Shown here in pieces: positions 35,803 to 44,004 of a DNA stretch of 64,000 nucleotides. The notes beneath the pieces were generated by a model that was not told where the DNA came from, did not search any database, and saw only the letters and a program-made list of their open reading frames with translations. This DNA is from Oribacterium asaccharolyticum ACB7 (GTDB lineage Bacteria; Bacillota; Clostridia; Lachnospirales; Lachnospiraceae): positions 190,047 through 254,046 of the forward strand of contig NZ_JH414505.1 in the NCBI RefSeq assembly GCF_000238075.1, read 5' to 3'. A program made the position numbers and the translations under genes. Numbering within the stretch: the first letter of the stretch is position 1; every line of letters begins with the position of its first letter.

Positions 35803-37062
35803 TTACAGAATTTTTCTTCCTTGAACATACTTGGCTTCCATCTCAAATAATTCCTTTTCCGTATACAAGAGCATTTCCAGACGCTCAAGTAGGCTTTCTT
35901 CCCTGACGCTCTGTCTCTTCCGGGAAAACACCAGGAAATCCGCCTCATAATCCGGCATGAAAGACCCAACCTCCCCAAAGAAAGCACCGCCGGAAAGCGT
36001 TGCCATATAAAAGGCCTCTTCCAGATTCAAGGCACTGTCATGCTCTTCCAGGAGGCAGTTTCGGAGCTTGGAGGCCCGGATGGCATCCGTAAGGGCTCGA
36101 AACATGGACAGGTTCGCCCCTCCCGCAACATCGGTTCCCAAAGAAAGCTTTGCGCCTTTCTTCAGAAAATGTTTTACCGGAGAAACGCCGGATTGCAGAT
36201 TGGTATTGGACTGCGGACAATGGCAGATAAAGCATCCTCTCTCAATAAGAAGGTCCAGTTCTTCCTCCCCGGTATGAACGCAGTGGGCCATAACGGTATG
36301 GTTTAAGAGACCATAACGATCATAACTCTCCCCATAGTTTCGGGTACCCGGACAAAGCTCGGAAACCCAGGCGATTTCCGCCTTGTTTTCGGAAAGGTGA
36401 GATTGCAGGGGAAGCCCTTTTTCTTCCATCATTTTCCCGAGACCGAGAAGCAACTCATCCGAACAGGTTGGGGTAAAGCGCGGCGTCAGAATCGGGCGGC
36501 AGTGCCGATAGTTCTTCGGGATTTCCTCCAGCCACTCTCTTGTATTCTTTAGCGACTCTTCCGCACTATGCTCTGTTAAATACTCCGGAGAATTCCGGTC
36601 CATATTGACCTTTCCCACCATAGTCTCCAGGCCGCTTTCTTCCAGAAGTTCCATGAGGCAAAGCGTTGCATCCTTATGCAAGGTTCCGAAAATGACCGCA
36701 CGGGTTGTGGGACTTTCCTTTAAATCCTCCACAAAATTACGATAAGCCGCCCTTGCATAGTCGGTATCCCGATATTTCGCCTCTTCCGGAAAGGTGTTGA
36801 TATTCAGCCAATCCAGAAGCGGTAAATCCATTTTCGTTCCCCGATAGGCATACTGGGGTGCATGGAGATGCAGGTCCACCATCCCCGGAAGCACGAGTTT
36901 TCCACGATAGTCTTTGATTTCCAAAGCGGAACAATTCGAAGGCAGGCTCTCATAGACGGCAAGGCATTTCCCGTCCTTTACATGCAAATAGGCATTTTCC
37001 TTTGTCTCAATATGCTCCGGTCCCGTACTGTAACACAGGTCTCCGTGTACTAAATATTCCAT
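35803..37062 (-). CDS. guaD: Guanine deaminase
   Basis: 419 residues. Zinc amidohydrolase converting guanine to xanthine. Visible: the zinc HxH in MVDLHLHAPQYAYRG, the family block LLDWLNINTFPEEAKY, SHLSENKAEI, HCVHTGEEEL, and the catalytic aspartate in LSLGTDVAGGANLSMF. The gene follows the NCS2 permease with a 110-base gap that contains a long attenuator-like hairpin, so import and deamination are probably linked. Confidence 0.94.
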   Translation of the reverse strand: MEYLVHGDLCYSTGPEHIETKENAYLHVKDGKCLAVYESLPSNCSALEIKDYRGKLVLPGMVDLHLHAPQYAYRGTKMDLPLLDWLNINTFPEEAKYRDTDYARAAYRNFVEDLKESPTTRAVIFGTLHKDATLCLMELLEESGLETMVGKVNMDRNSPEYLTEHSAEESLKNTREWLEEIPKNYRHCRPILTPRFTPTCSDELLLGLGKMMEEKGLPLQSHLSENKAEIAWVSELCPGTRNYGESYDRYGLLNHTVMAHCVHTGEEELDLLIERGCFICHCPQSNTNLQSGVSPVKHFLKKGAKLSLGTDVAGGANLSMFRALTDAIRASKLRNCLLEEHDSALNLEEAFYMATLSGGAFFGEVGSFMPDYEADFLVFSRKRQSVREESLLERLEMLLYTEKELFEMEAKYVQGRKIL

Positions 37063-37074
37063 TTTCCCTCCTAC

Positions 37075-37160
37075 AAAAAATGGAACAGCTTCCGATTCCC
37101 GAACCGAAAAATCTCTCTTTCCTGTCCGGACAATTTAACGCTCGGTGGAAACCGTTCCAT
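37075..37160 (-). promoter_or_regulatory. Terminator-type hairpin between permease and guaD
   Basis: Minus strand: ATGGAAC (with TTTCC) at the 5' side pairs with GGAA...GTTCCAT, followed by TTTTTT, just ahead of the guaD ribosome site GTAGGAGGG. The 50-base interior holds TTGTCCGGACAG and CGGTTCGGGAATCGG, enough for further structure. It could lower guaD expression or respond to a ligand. Confidence 0.5.
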
Positions 37161-37172
37161 GTGCAGTGTATC

Positions 37173-38531
37173 TTAAATGAAAATATATTTCAAAATGAAG
37201 ATAAAGCTTAATACGTACATCAAAATGCTGACTTTCTTTCCCTTTCCGCAAAGAAGGTGAATAACGGTATGGCTCATGATTCCGAATGCAATTCCCTCGG
37301 AAATGGAATAGGTAAAGGCCATCGCAATAATGCAGATAAATACGGGAATCGCCGTAAGCATATCGTTCCAATCAATCTTTGCCACCTGCTGCATCATGAA
37401 AAATCCGACTACGATAAGTGCCGGTGCTGTTGCAAAGGACGGAATCGCAAGGAAAATCGGAGAGAAGAACAGTGCAATAAGGAAGAGTACACCTACTACA
37501 ATAGACGTAAGACCTGTCTTGCCGCCTTCCGCAATCCCGGAAGCGGACTCTCCGAAGGTTGTAATCGTGGAAGTTCCGAAAATAGCGCCTACCGTGGTTC
37601 CGATTGCATCCGCAAGAAGAGCGCCCTTAATCCCGGGAAGCTTTCCGTCCCGATCCAACATATCGGCCTTGGAAGCGCATCCGATTAATGTGCCGAGGGT
37701 ATCAAAGACATCCACGAAAAGGAAGGCGAAAACAACCATAGCGAATTCAAGACTGGCAAGCTTCGATAAATCCATTTTCATAAAGGTCGGTGCCACGGAT
37801 GCCGGCATGGAAACGACCTTTCCGGGAATCAGGCTGTAAAAACCGCCGTCCGGATTCGGCTGATAAAGGCCGGTAAGCTGACAGAGAATCCCCAGCCCCC
37901 AAGTGATTACAATTCCCAGCAAAATATTTCCTTTTACATTTTTAATCACCAGGCAGGCTGTGATTAATACGCCGAGTAAGGCAAGAAGCACGGTGATTCC
38001 TTCCGATTGGAAGGTTCCGTTTAAGACAGAGCCCTTGAAAGAAAATAAGGTTACCAAAGTTGCACCGTCTACTACAATATGTGCATTTTGTAAACCGATA
38101 AAGGTGATGAAAAGTCCAAACCCCACGGAAACACCGAGTTTCAGACTGGGCGGTATCGCATTGAAAATTGCCTCACGAACATTGGTCAGGGATAAAAGGA
38201 TGAAGATGATTCCTTCCACAAACACGGCTGCCAATGCCATTTCCCAGGTGTAACCCATATTCAGTACCACGGTATAGGCGAAGTAAGCGTTCAGTCCCAT
38301 TCCCGCCGACAAAACAAAGGGCAGATTAGCCAGTAGCGCCATCATGATGCAGGCTATGGCGGAAGCTATGGCTGTTGCCGTAAACACGGAGCCCGCATCC
38401 ATTCCTGCTGCAGAAAGTACTCGCGGATTTACGGCGAGGATGTAAGCCATCGTCATAAAGCTGGTAATGCCCGCTATGAGTTCCGTTCTTACATCAGTTT
38501 GATGTTCCTTGAGTTTGAAAAATTTTTCCAT
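37173..38531 (-). CDS. NCS2/AzgA-type purine permease (guanine/hypoxanthine)
   Basis: 452 residues with about 12-13 membrane segments. Begins MEKFFKLKEHQTDVRTELIA, then GITSFMTMAYILAVNP and LSAGMGLNAYFAYTVV, the signature of the AzgA/PbuG guanine-hypoxanthine branch of NCS2 carriers; also DTLGTLIGCASKADMLD and GESASGIAEGGKTGL. Couples purine uptake to protons. It precedes guaD, which fits guanine import. A leader of about 330 bases lies between it and the divergent adenine deaminase gene. Confidence 0.92.
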   Translation of the reverse strand: MEKFFKLKEHQTDVRTELIAGITSFMTMAYILAVNPRVLSAAGMDAGSVFTATAIASAIACIMMALLANLPFVLSAGMGLNAYFAYTVVLNMGYTWEMALAAVFVEGIIFILLSLTNVREAIFNAIPPSLKLGVSVGFGLFITFIGLQNAHIVVDGATLVTLFSFKGSVLNGTFQSEGITVLLALLGVLITACLVIKNVKGNILLGIVITWGLGILCQLTGLYQPNPDGGFYSLIPGKVVSMPASVAPTFMKMDLSKLASLEFAMVVFAFLFVDVFDTLGTLIGCASKADMLDRDGKLPGIKGALLADAIGTTVGAIFGTSTITTFGESASGIAEGGKTGLTSIVVGVLFLIALFFSPIFLAIPSFATAPALIVVGFFMMQQVAKIDWNDMLTAIPVFICIIAMAFTYSISEGIAFGIMSHTVIHLLCGKGKKVSILMYVLSFIFILKYIFI

Positions 38532-38570
38532 TTGTCGTCCCCCTAAAAATGAAATAGACAGTATATGAAA

Positions 38571-38700
38571 ACCGGTAAAGACTTCACGACATGTTCATAC
38601 CGGGATTCAACGAGAAAAAAGAACCGTTCAAAATATCTTCTTAAGTGAATCTCTGACTGAGCTATACATCATTCGTTTTTTTACGAACAAACGATATTTT
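38571..38700 (-). promoter_or_regulatory. Leader region of the purine permease
   Basis: CCGGTA (38571-38576) and TACCGG (38597-38602) form an inverted repeat with a 20-base loop, and TTCGT/ACGAA flank a T-run near 38675. The classic purine-riboswitch core was looked for and not found. It may contain an operator; nothing is certain. Confidence 0.3.
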
Positions 38701-38727
38701 ACATCAATCATCAAAAAAGAACAGGAC

Positions 38728-38771
38728 TTTTTTTGTTTTCCTATATTTCTTTTTTTGTTTTCCTATATTTC
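38728..38771. repeat. Perfect tandem duplication of 22 bp
   Basis: Unit TTTTTTTGTTTTCCTATATTTC, written here in two parts as TTTTTTTGTTTT and CCTATATTTC, occurs twice without a mismatch (38728-38749, 38750-38771), upstream of adenine deaminase. Confidence 0.75.
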
Positions 38772-38929
38772 TTTTTATTCTGCAGTGCATAAAAACTTTC
38801 TATTTTCTTTCCTCGACATTCTTCGCTATAGTTAAGTTATAAGGGTTCCGTTTCTCTATTTTTATGGCTATAGACTCTATTTTTTACTTACTTTCCCACT
38901 TACTTTTCTACTCTTTAAGGAGCGGCAGT

Positions 38930-40642
38930 ATGAACAAAAGTCTTTACGACAAATTATCCAAGGTTTGCAAAAAAGAAAGTCCTGCGGATCTGATTTTCCG
39001 AGACGCCCATATTTTTGACGCCTACACCGCCTCCTTTTACGATGGAGATGTAGCGGTTAAACAAGGCTATATTGCCGGAATCGGAAAGGACTTTCCGGGC
39101 GATACCGTAATCGACTGTAAGGGGAAGTATCTTTTCCCCGGGTTCATCGATGCACATGCTCATTTGGAAGCCGCTCTGGTTCCTCCCAATGAAGTGATTA
39201 GTGCGGCAGCGGCCTGCGGAACCACAAGCTTTATCGTAACCCCCCACGAAGTATGGACTGTGGCGGGAAAGGAGGGCATTGATTATCTCCTAAAGCAAAG
39301 TGAGAAAAGTCCCGCCAATGTCTTTCTTATGCTTCCCTACTGCATCAGTCCATCCCTTTCCGAAGGGCATGAAGCCAAGTTTTCCTCAACAGATTTCTTT
39401 TCCTTCTTAAAAAATCCACGCATTCTGGGGCTTGAAGAACTCATGGACACAAGAGGAGTTATCCACTCCAATCCTGTACTTTGGAAAACGGCAGACGGAG
39501 CGGAAAGCAAATTTCCCGGCGGCTATTCCAGCTTCTTATCCCTAAACTCCGAAGACTGCTCTCTTTTGAAGTTGCAAACCGGTCAGGTTCCGAAGGACTT
39601 TTCCTATACGCTGGATGAAGTTCATGCCGGGATGCACATTCACATCAAAGAAGACTCCGCCGTGCATAAGCTGGAAACCTCGATTCAGGGAATCCTTTCC
39701 AAGGGAATAGACAGTAGGAGCTTCTCCTTTTGTACCGACGGTAAGAAAGTGGGGGACATTCTGAGAGAAGGCCATATTAATCACTTAATCCGAAGAGCAA
39801 TTTCTCTCGGTCTTCCCGTTGGAAAGGCTTATCAGATGGCAAGCATCAATGCCGCAGAATGCTACCACTTAAGTCATCTGGGAGTGATTGCTCCCGGAAA
39901 ACAAGCTGACCTTGTCCTGCTTTCCGACCCGAAAAAAGTTGATATCGAGGCCGTTTTCCATAAGGGAAAACGGGTGGAGAAGAAGGAAAAGTACCCTATT
40001 TCGCATTGTCCGAAGGAACTGAAAAAAACACTCCATTTCTCTCCCTTGGAGGAAGAAGATTTTCACCTTCCCATCTTCAAGCAGAACTCTACGGTTATCG
40101 GAATCCAAGAAGGGGAAATTCGTAACAGCCGTCTGCAGGTCAACTTCAGAAGAAGCAATAACTTTGATCCCCTGGAAAATCCGGACTATCGTAAAATCGC
40201 TTCGATTTCGCGCAACAGTGGCGGGAAGCGGATGTGTGTTGCCATCTGCTCCGGCTATCCTATCCGACAAGGTGCGATAGCCACCTCTCTTTCCCGAGAC
40301 TGTGACGGCATTCTCGTAATTGGAGACTCGGACAGGGATATGTGTCTTGCGGCAAACGAGCTTCTTCGAACGCAGGGAGGCGTTTCCGTCGTATCACAGG
40401 GCACCATCCTCTTTTCCCTCGCCCTTCCCATTATGGGGCTACTCACGGACTGCGGCCATGAAAAGGCGGAAGAACAGTTACGACTGCTGAAAGAAAAACT
40501 GCATGAAATGGGAATCGGTACTGCCATGGACCCCCTCCTTCCGCTTGCCTTTCTCTCCTCTCCCTCCATTCCGGAGATTCGAATCACGCCGAGAGGAATG
40601 TATGTTATAAAGGGTGCCCAGTCCAGACTTTTAAAGCAATAG
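38930..40642 (+). CDS. ade: Adenine deaminase
   Basis: 570 residues from ATG 38930, with AAGGAG seven bases upstream; the frame is open for 22 more codons without a ribosome site. Deaminates adenine to hypoxanthine. Visible: the LFPGFIDAHAHLEAALV metal motif, GTTSFIVTPHEV, KNPRILGLEELMD with the bridging glutamate, the SFCTDGKKVGDILREGHIN block, and GKQADLVLL. The C-terminal part has the NSGGKRMCVAICSGYPIRQG and ALPIMGLLTD segments typical of the Ade family. Divergent from the purine permease and guaD, forming a purine salvage locus. Confidence 0.93.
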   Translation: MNKSLYDKLSKVCKKESPADLIFRDAHIFDAYTASFYDGDVAVKQGYIAGIGKDFPGDTVIDCKGKYLFPGFIDAHAHLEAALVPPNEVISAAAACGTTSFIVTPHEVWTVAGKEGIDYLLKQSEKSPANVFLMLPYCISPSLSEGHEAKFSSTDFFSFLKNPRILGLEELMDTRGVIHSNPVLWKTADGAESKFPGGYSSFLSLNSEDCSLLKLQTGQVPKDFSYTLDEVHAGMHIHIKEDSAVHKLETSIQGILSKGIDSRSFSFCTDGKKVGDILREGHINHLIRRAISLGLPVGKAYQMASINAAECYHLSHLGVIAPGKQADLVLLSDPKKVDIEAVFHKGKRVEKKEKYPISHCPKELKKTLHFSPLEEEDFHLPIFKQNSTVIGIQEGEIRNSRLQVNFRRSNNFDPLENPDYRKIASISRNSGGKRMCVAICSGYPIRQGAIATSLSRDCDGILVIGDSDRDMCLAANELLRTQGGVSVVSQGTILFSLALPIMGLLTDCGHEKAEEQLRLLKEKLHEMGIGTAMDPLLPLAFLSSPSIPEIRITPRGMYVIKGAQSRLLKQ

Positions 40643-40680
40643 CTTGTTTTCGAATTAAATAGCTTGTTTTCGAATTAAAT
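40641..40680. repeat. Perfect tandem duplication of 20 bp
   Basis: AGCTTGTTTTCGAATTAAAT at 40641-40660 and again at 40661-40680. The first copy begins inside the stop codon of ade. Confidence 0.75.
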
Positions 40681-40753
40681 TATTCTTGAAGATAAGATAA
40701 AATTATGATTAAATTCTAATGAGTTAAAAAGCTTTTTACAGAAGGAGGATTGT

Positions 40754-41407
40754 ATGGAAGAAAACACAAAGCAGGAAAACGTAGTACAGAACAGTACAAC
40801 GTCGGGAAATACAACACAGGGAAGTAATGCACAGAATAGCGGAGCACAAAGCGGTACAGCTCAGGGAAATGTCGCTCAGGGAACCCCCATTTATGTGGGA
40901 AGTCCGGCTCCCTCTACACAAAATGCGCAGAGAACACCGGGCAGTATCCCGGTATACCCTGTGGAAACCAAGGGTAAGTCTTACTTTGACGGAACCACCT
41001 TACAGCTTATCGGTTGGCGTTTCTTAGGAGCTTTGGTTTCTTTAATTACCTTCGGACTTTGCATTCCATGGGCCTACACCATGATTTATAAGTGGGAAGC
41101 AACACATACTTATATCGAAGGACGCCGCTTAAAGTTTGACGGTTCCGCGCTCCAACTTTTCGGAAAGTTTATCATTTGGTTTTTGGGCGGTTTCGGTCTC
41201 AGCATCCTCTTTATCATAGCGGAAGTGATTGTTATTTTTGCTGCAGGCGGATTCGAAGATACCTTTGACAGCATTCAATCCGGCATCATGCCTCCACTTG
41301 CTCTAATTGTTATCTATCTTATTTTCATTCTTGCCCTCTTCCTTTACGATGCATGGGTAGAGGTTGCTTTACGAAAATGGAAGGCTTCTCATACCTTCTT
41401 TTCTTAG
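40754..41407 (+). CDS. Membrane protein with DUF898-like repeats and Q/N/T-rich N-terminus
   Basis: 217 residues. The first 70 are rich in Gln, Asn, Ser and Thr (NTTQGSNAQNSGAQSGTAQG) and look disordered. Then two repeats of a motif read as SYFDGTTLQLIGWRFLGAL and LKFDGSALQLFGKFIIWFL, each followed by membrane segments; F-D-G-x-x-x-Q-L and the W-x-x-x-H-T-Y/F ends (KWEATHTYIEGR, KWKASHTFFS) resemble the DUF898/YjgN family. About four membrane segments. Function unknown. Preceded by GAAGGAGG; followed by half of a MITE-type end and a strong terminator. Confidence 0.7.
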   Translation: MEENTKQENVVQNSTTSGNTTQGSNAQNSGAQSGTAQGNVAQGTPIYVGSPAPSTQNAQRTPGSIPVYPVETKGKSYFDGTTLQLIGWRFLGALVSLITFGLCIPWAYTMIYKWEATHTYIEGRRLKFDGSALQLFGKFIIWFLGGFGLSILFIIAEVIVIFAAGGFEDTFDSIQSGIMPPLALIVIYLIFILALFLYDAWVEVALRKWKASHTFFS

Positions 41408-41422
41408 GGAATTTTGACTTCT

Positions 41423-41440
41423 ATAAAGGGGGCTGTAAAA
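41423..41440. repeat. Half end of the MITE-like element
   Basis: ATAAAGGGGGCTGTAAAAAA matches the terminal repeat of the elements at 17210 and 43111, here without the rest of the element. Confidence 0.5.
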
Positions 41441-41451
41441 AAACGCCCCAC

Positions 41452-41495
41452 AAAAAGACCGATAAACCGGCATTAGCCGGATTTATCGGTCTTTT
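41452..41495 (+). terminator. Terminator of the DUF898-like gene
   Basis: AAAAAGACCGATAAA, inner CCGGCATTAGCCGG, ATTTATCGGTC and TTTTT: a stem of about 18 bp. Confidence 0.9.
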
Positions 41496-41703
41496 TCTAA
41501 CTTTTTCTGAAATCCTGGATTTTTTATACTAATGGAATAGATTATAATATAAGAAACTTTTATTCTCTAGATTATATTTGACATTCTTCCAAAATCCATA
41601 ATTAAGATATAGTTAGTAGGATACCCTAGATTAATTACGATCGTGCGATGACGACCATAACTGCGATGTATAGTTTAATCCACAAATTTTGTGGAAATAC
41701 CGT

Positions 41704-41732
41704 AAAAAACCACCCGATATTGGGTGGTTTTT
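41704..41732 (-). terminator. Terminator of the secreted-protein gene at 41741
   Basis: Minus strand: AAAAACCACCC, AATATC, GGGTGGTTTTTT. Nine bases after the stop codon. Confidence 0.85.
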
Positions 41733-41740
41733 AAAAGAGG

Positions 41741-42643
41741 TTAGATATCCTGCTCCATGCCTGGTAAGCTACGTAGCTTATAATGAAGCAAGTAAGTATA
41801 GTGGGAATTGTTTTCGGGATTATCATCCAAATACACGCTATCGATGATAGGCATATATTTGGCAACATCATCAAGGCACCAGCCGGAAACATATAGCGCA
41901 CGATTTACGCTAGGATAATACAGTTTCACAGGCTCAATGGGATGTCCATACTTAGCATTATAGTCATCAACAGTTTCATTCGTAGTCTGTCCATTACTAG
42001 CATTATTCCAGTAGAGTTCCTGATACACAGCAAATGGTTCTCCGGAACCATTATGATTCATTGCCCCTGGGACCACAATTCGCGTACCGCGTGGATAACA
42101 ATTTTCCGGCTTAACATGAACCCCAACACTCATCCTAACTGGTATATCCATATGTCCAGAATCATTCCTCATGAAATAAAGTTTATTTTCCGAGCTTGAC
42201 CTACGCATTCCGTTTATGGTGTACTCACAGTCGTAATAAGGAAGGACTTCTTCTCTGAGGTCGAACGCATAAATTCGTTCACTCCCTCTTGCAGCAGCAG
42301 CAGTATTATCTGCATACTCGCGGATTCGCCAGTTCAGGCCATCGGCCCAAGCTTGGACCATTAGTTCACCTGTGTCGAAACGCTGGAAAAGCCTCCAGTT
42401 GTACTTGTCGAAGTTTTTACCCTCTGCCTTAAGTTGCTGGGCAGGATATTGATACTTCGTGGTATCATACTGCACGTTTTGAACATCCGTGTTCGCCGCG
42501 TTAGTAGTATTACCGCTTGATTGAGTCACGCTTTGATTGGCGCTAGGCTTCAGACCTAATACACCTGCCTGAGCTTGCATAGCAAGTACATTTACGGACA
42601 ATGTTGCTACAGCCAAGGCAGTTACTAAAAAAATCTTTTTCAT
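41741..42643 (-). CDS. Secreted protein of unknown function
   Basis: 300 residues. Signal peptide MKKIFLVTALAVATLSVNVLA with a cut after A-Q-A. A Ser/Thr/Asn/Gln-rich linker (~30-55) precedes a globular part from ~60 with many aromatics: YNWRLFQRFDTGELMVQAWA, LNWRIREYADN, YYDCEYTINGMRR, LYVSGWCLDDVAKYMPIIDS. Two Cys pairs could form disulfides outside the cell. I do not recognise the family. Single gene with AGGAGG upstream and its own terminator; base composition is slightly more AT-rich than the neighbours. Confidence 0.6.
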   Translation of the reverse strand: MKKIFLVTALAVATLSVNVLAMQAQAGVLGLKPSANQSVTQSSGNTTNAANTDVQNVQYDTTKYQYPAQQLKAEGKNFDKYNWRLFQRFDTGELMVQAWADGLNWRIREYADNTAAAARGSERIYAFDLREEVLPYYDCEYTINGMRRSSSENKLYFMRNDSGHMDIPVRMSVGVHVKPENCYPRGTRIVVPGAMNHNGSGEPFAVYQELYWNNASNGQTTNETVDDYNAKYGHPIEPVKLYYPSVNRALYVSGWCLDDVAKYMPIIDSVYLDDNPENNSHYTYLLHYKLRSLPGMEQDI

Positions 42644-43110
42644 TAAACCCCTCCTTTTTAAAAATTATTTCAGATAAAATAATTTCTTTAAGTTTTCAAA
42701 ACATTCTCTTTTACATTTAGTTTGGTATGAATGTCTGACGCCCATCATTCAAGGTTCAAAAGATAAGTTAATCTACATTATACTCGACATAGCGCAGTAA
42801 TTTATAATGAAGTTATGTACCTATGTACCACGGGAATAAGCATAGCGCTTTGTGTGAAGAACATTGGAGTGTGTATAAGGCCGTATCTTTTAATCCACAT
42901 TGTAAAAATTAATGTTTTACTTTTCAAGCTAAAATGCAGTAATTTGTGAAATTTACTACCGTAAAGTATGTTGCCGATGAACAATATAAATATACACAGC
43001 AGACAGACGACACATGCACAACAGGATGAGATGTTCCGCAGAATCGGCAACGGCAACAGCCGTATAATTTCCCTAGAAGTTTTTATCGAAAACATAGTAC
43101 TTTCATACTG
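42644..43110. other. Gene-free stretch upstream of the MITE copy 2
   Basis: AT-rich. It holds the promoter region of the secreted-protein gene and a near-palindrome, AGTAATTTGTGAAATTTACT (around 42940-42960). An open frame on the minus strand at 42802-43206 runs into the repeat element and shows no family resemblance, so I see no gene here. Confidence 0.5.
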
Positions 43111-43321
43111 AAAAAGGGCTGTAAAAAAGCAAAATAATAAAGTAATTTTTGCAATATAGGTCTGAATGCGGGGTAGTCTGAGCCCGTCGGTACTTGCGAA
43201 AAGCAAGAGAAACGCAGTTTTTCGCTTAGTATCCGTTACGTGGCGAAGCTAGCGAGAGCGTGCCCAAGTTCAGACCTATATTGCTTAGAAAATTATTTTG
43301 ATTTTTTTACAGTCCCTTTTT
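43111..43321. repeat. MITE-like palindromic element, full copy 2
   Basis: Nearly identical to the element at 17210 over the whole core: GCAATATAGGTCTGAATGCG, GAGCCCGTCGGTACTTGCGA, CGCTTAGTATCCGTTACGTG, GCGAAGCTAGCGAGAGCGTG. The ends are AAAAAGGGCTGTAAAAAAG and TTTTTTTACAGTCCCTTTTT. It lies nine bases after the stop of the second giant surface protein, the same placement as copy 1. Confidence 0.8.
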
Positions 43322-43329
43322 ATTCCTTT

Positions 43330-44004
43330 TTATCTTTTTTTCTTTGCTCTTTCCAAAAGACTGTAAGCAGCGAGAAGCATAATACTTAGGCTACTTGCCA
43401 AAGCATACCAGAGCATCCGGGATGTATCCGCCGTATTAACTTTTCTGGATTGCTCCCTCCGAAGCGCTCCGAGAACTTCTCCCAAGCGTTTCAGTTCTTT
43501 TTGTTCTTCCGGTGTAAGCGGGCGCTTACGAGCCTCTCCGAGTATTTCCCCGATTCGCTTTTCAATGATTCTGATTCTTTCCGGGATACTTGGCGTTGGA
43601 GGTACATTCTCTCCGCCTCCCGGTGTCGGATTTTCCGGCGTCCCGGGAGTCCCCGGTTCCTCCGGAACCGTCGGTTTGTCAGGCTCTTTCGGCTTTTCTC
43701 CCGGTCCTCCCGGTGTATTCGGATTCGGGAAAATCGGCTTTCTGGGCGTTCCTCCTCCCCCTCCGGGATAACTCGGTTCGTCCGGTGTCGGAAGAGGCGG
43801 TTCATCCGGAATATAACGGTTTTTATATTCCAAAGAATCTCCGCTGACCAGTGCAATCAGCTTTCCCGTTCCAAAGTCACTCACCGTGATGGTAATCTCT
43901 CTCAGCGGTCTTTCGTCGTTTCGAACATCGGTCACCTCTCCGGTTTCCACGAGTTCGTACTTATATTCACCGGGAGTGGTAAAGGTGATTCGTCCGAAGG
44001 ACAT
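43330..44004 (-). CDS. C-terminal part of the frameshifted giant surface protein (anchor region)
   Basis: 224 residues from the first in-frame ATG; the coding frame really continues from about 44029, where the upstream gene shifts out of frame. It completes a pilin-isopeptide (Spy0128-like) domain (GRITFTTPGEYKYELVETG, ITITVSDFGTG, SLEYKNRY), then a Pro/Gly wall-spanning linker (GGGGGTPRKP to PTPSIPE), a helical module (LKRLGEVLGALRREQ), the anchor VNTADTS, a membrane segment of about 20 residues and the tail RAKKKR. It has no signal peptide, so alone it could not reach the surface. The helical module and anchor resemble those of the adhesin at 17432. Confidence 0.8.
   Translation of the reverse strand: MSFGRITFTTPGEYKYELVETGEVTDVRNDERPLREITITVSDFGTGKLIALVSGDSLEYKNRYIPDEPPLPTPDEPSYPGGGGGTPRKPIFPNPNTPGGPGEKPKEPDKPTVPEEPGTPGTPENPTPGGGENVPPTPSIPERIRIIEKRIGEILGEARKRPLTPEEQKELKRLGEVLGALRREQSRKVNTADTSRMLWYALASSLSIMLLAAYSLLERAKKKR

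Noticed and set aside
38532..38860. Possible purine riboswitch ahead of the permease
   Set aside because: The conserved loop words of the purine riboswitch were searched for by eye on the minus strand and not found.
42802..43206. 134-residue minus-strand ORF upstream of the secreted-protein gene
   Set aside because: Begins inside the MITE-like repeat and has no recognisable domain or ribosome site; hydrophobic stretch is likely chance in AT-rich DNA.
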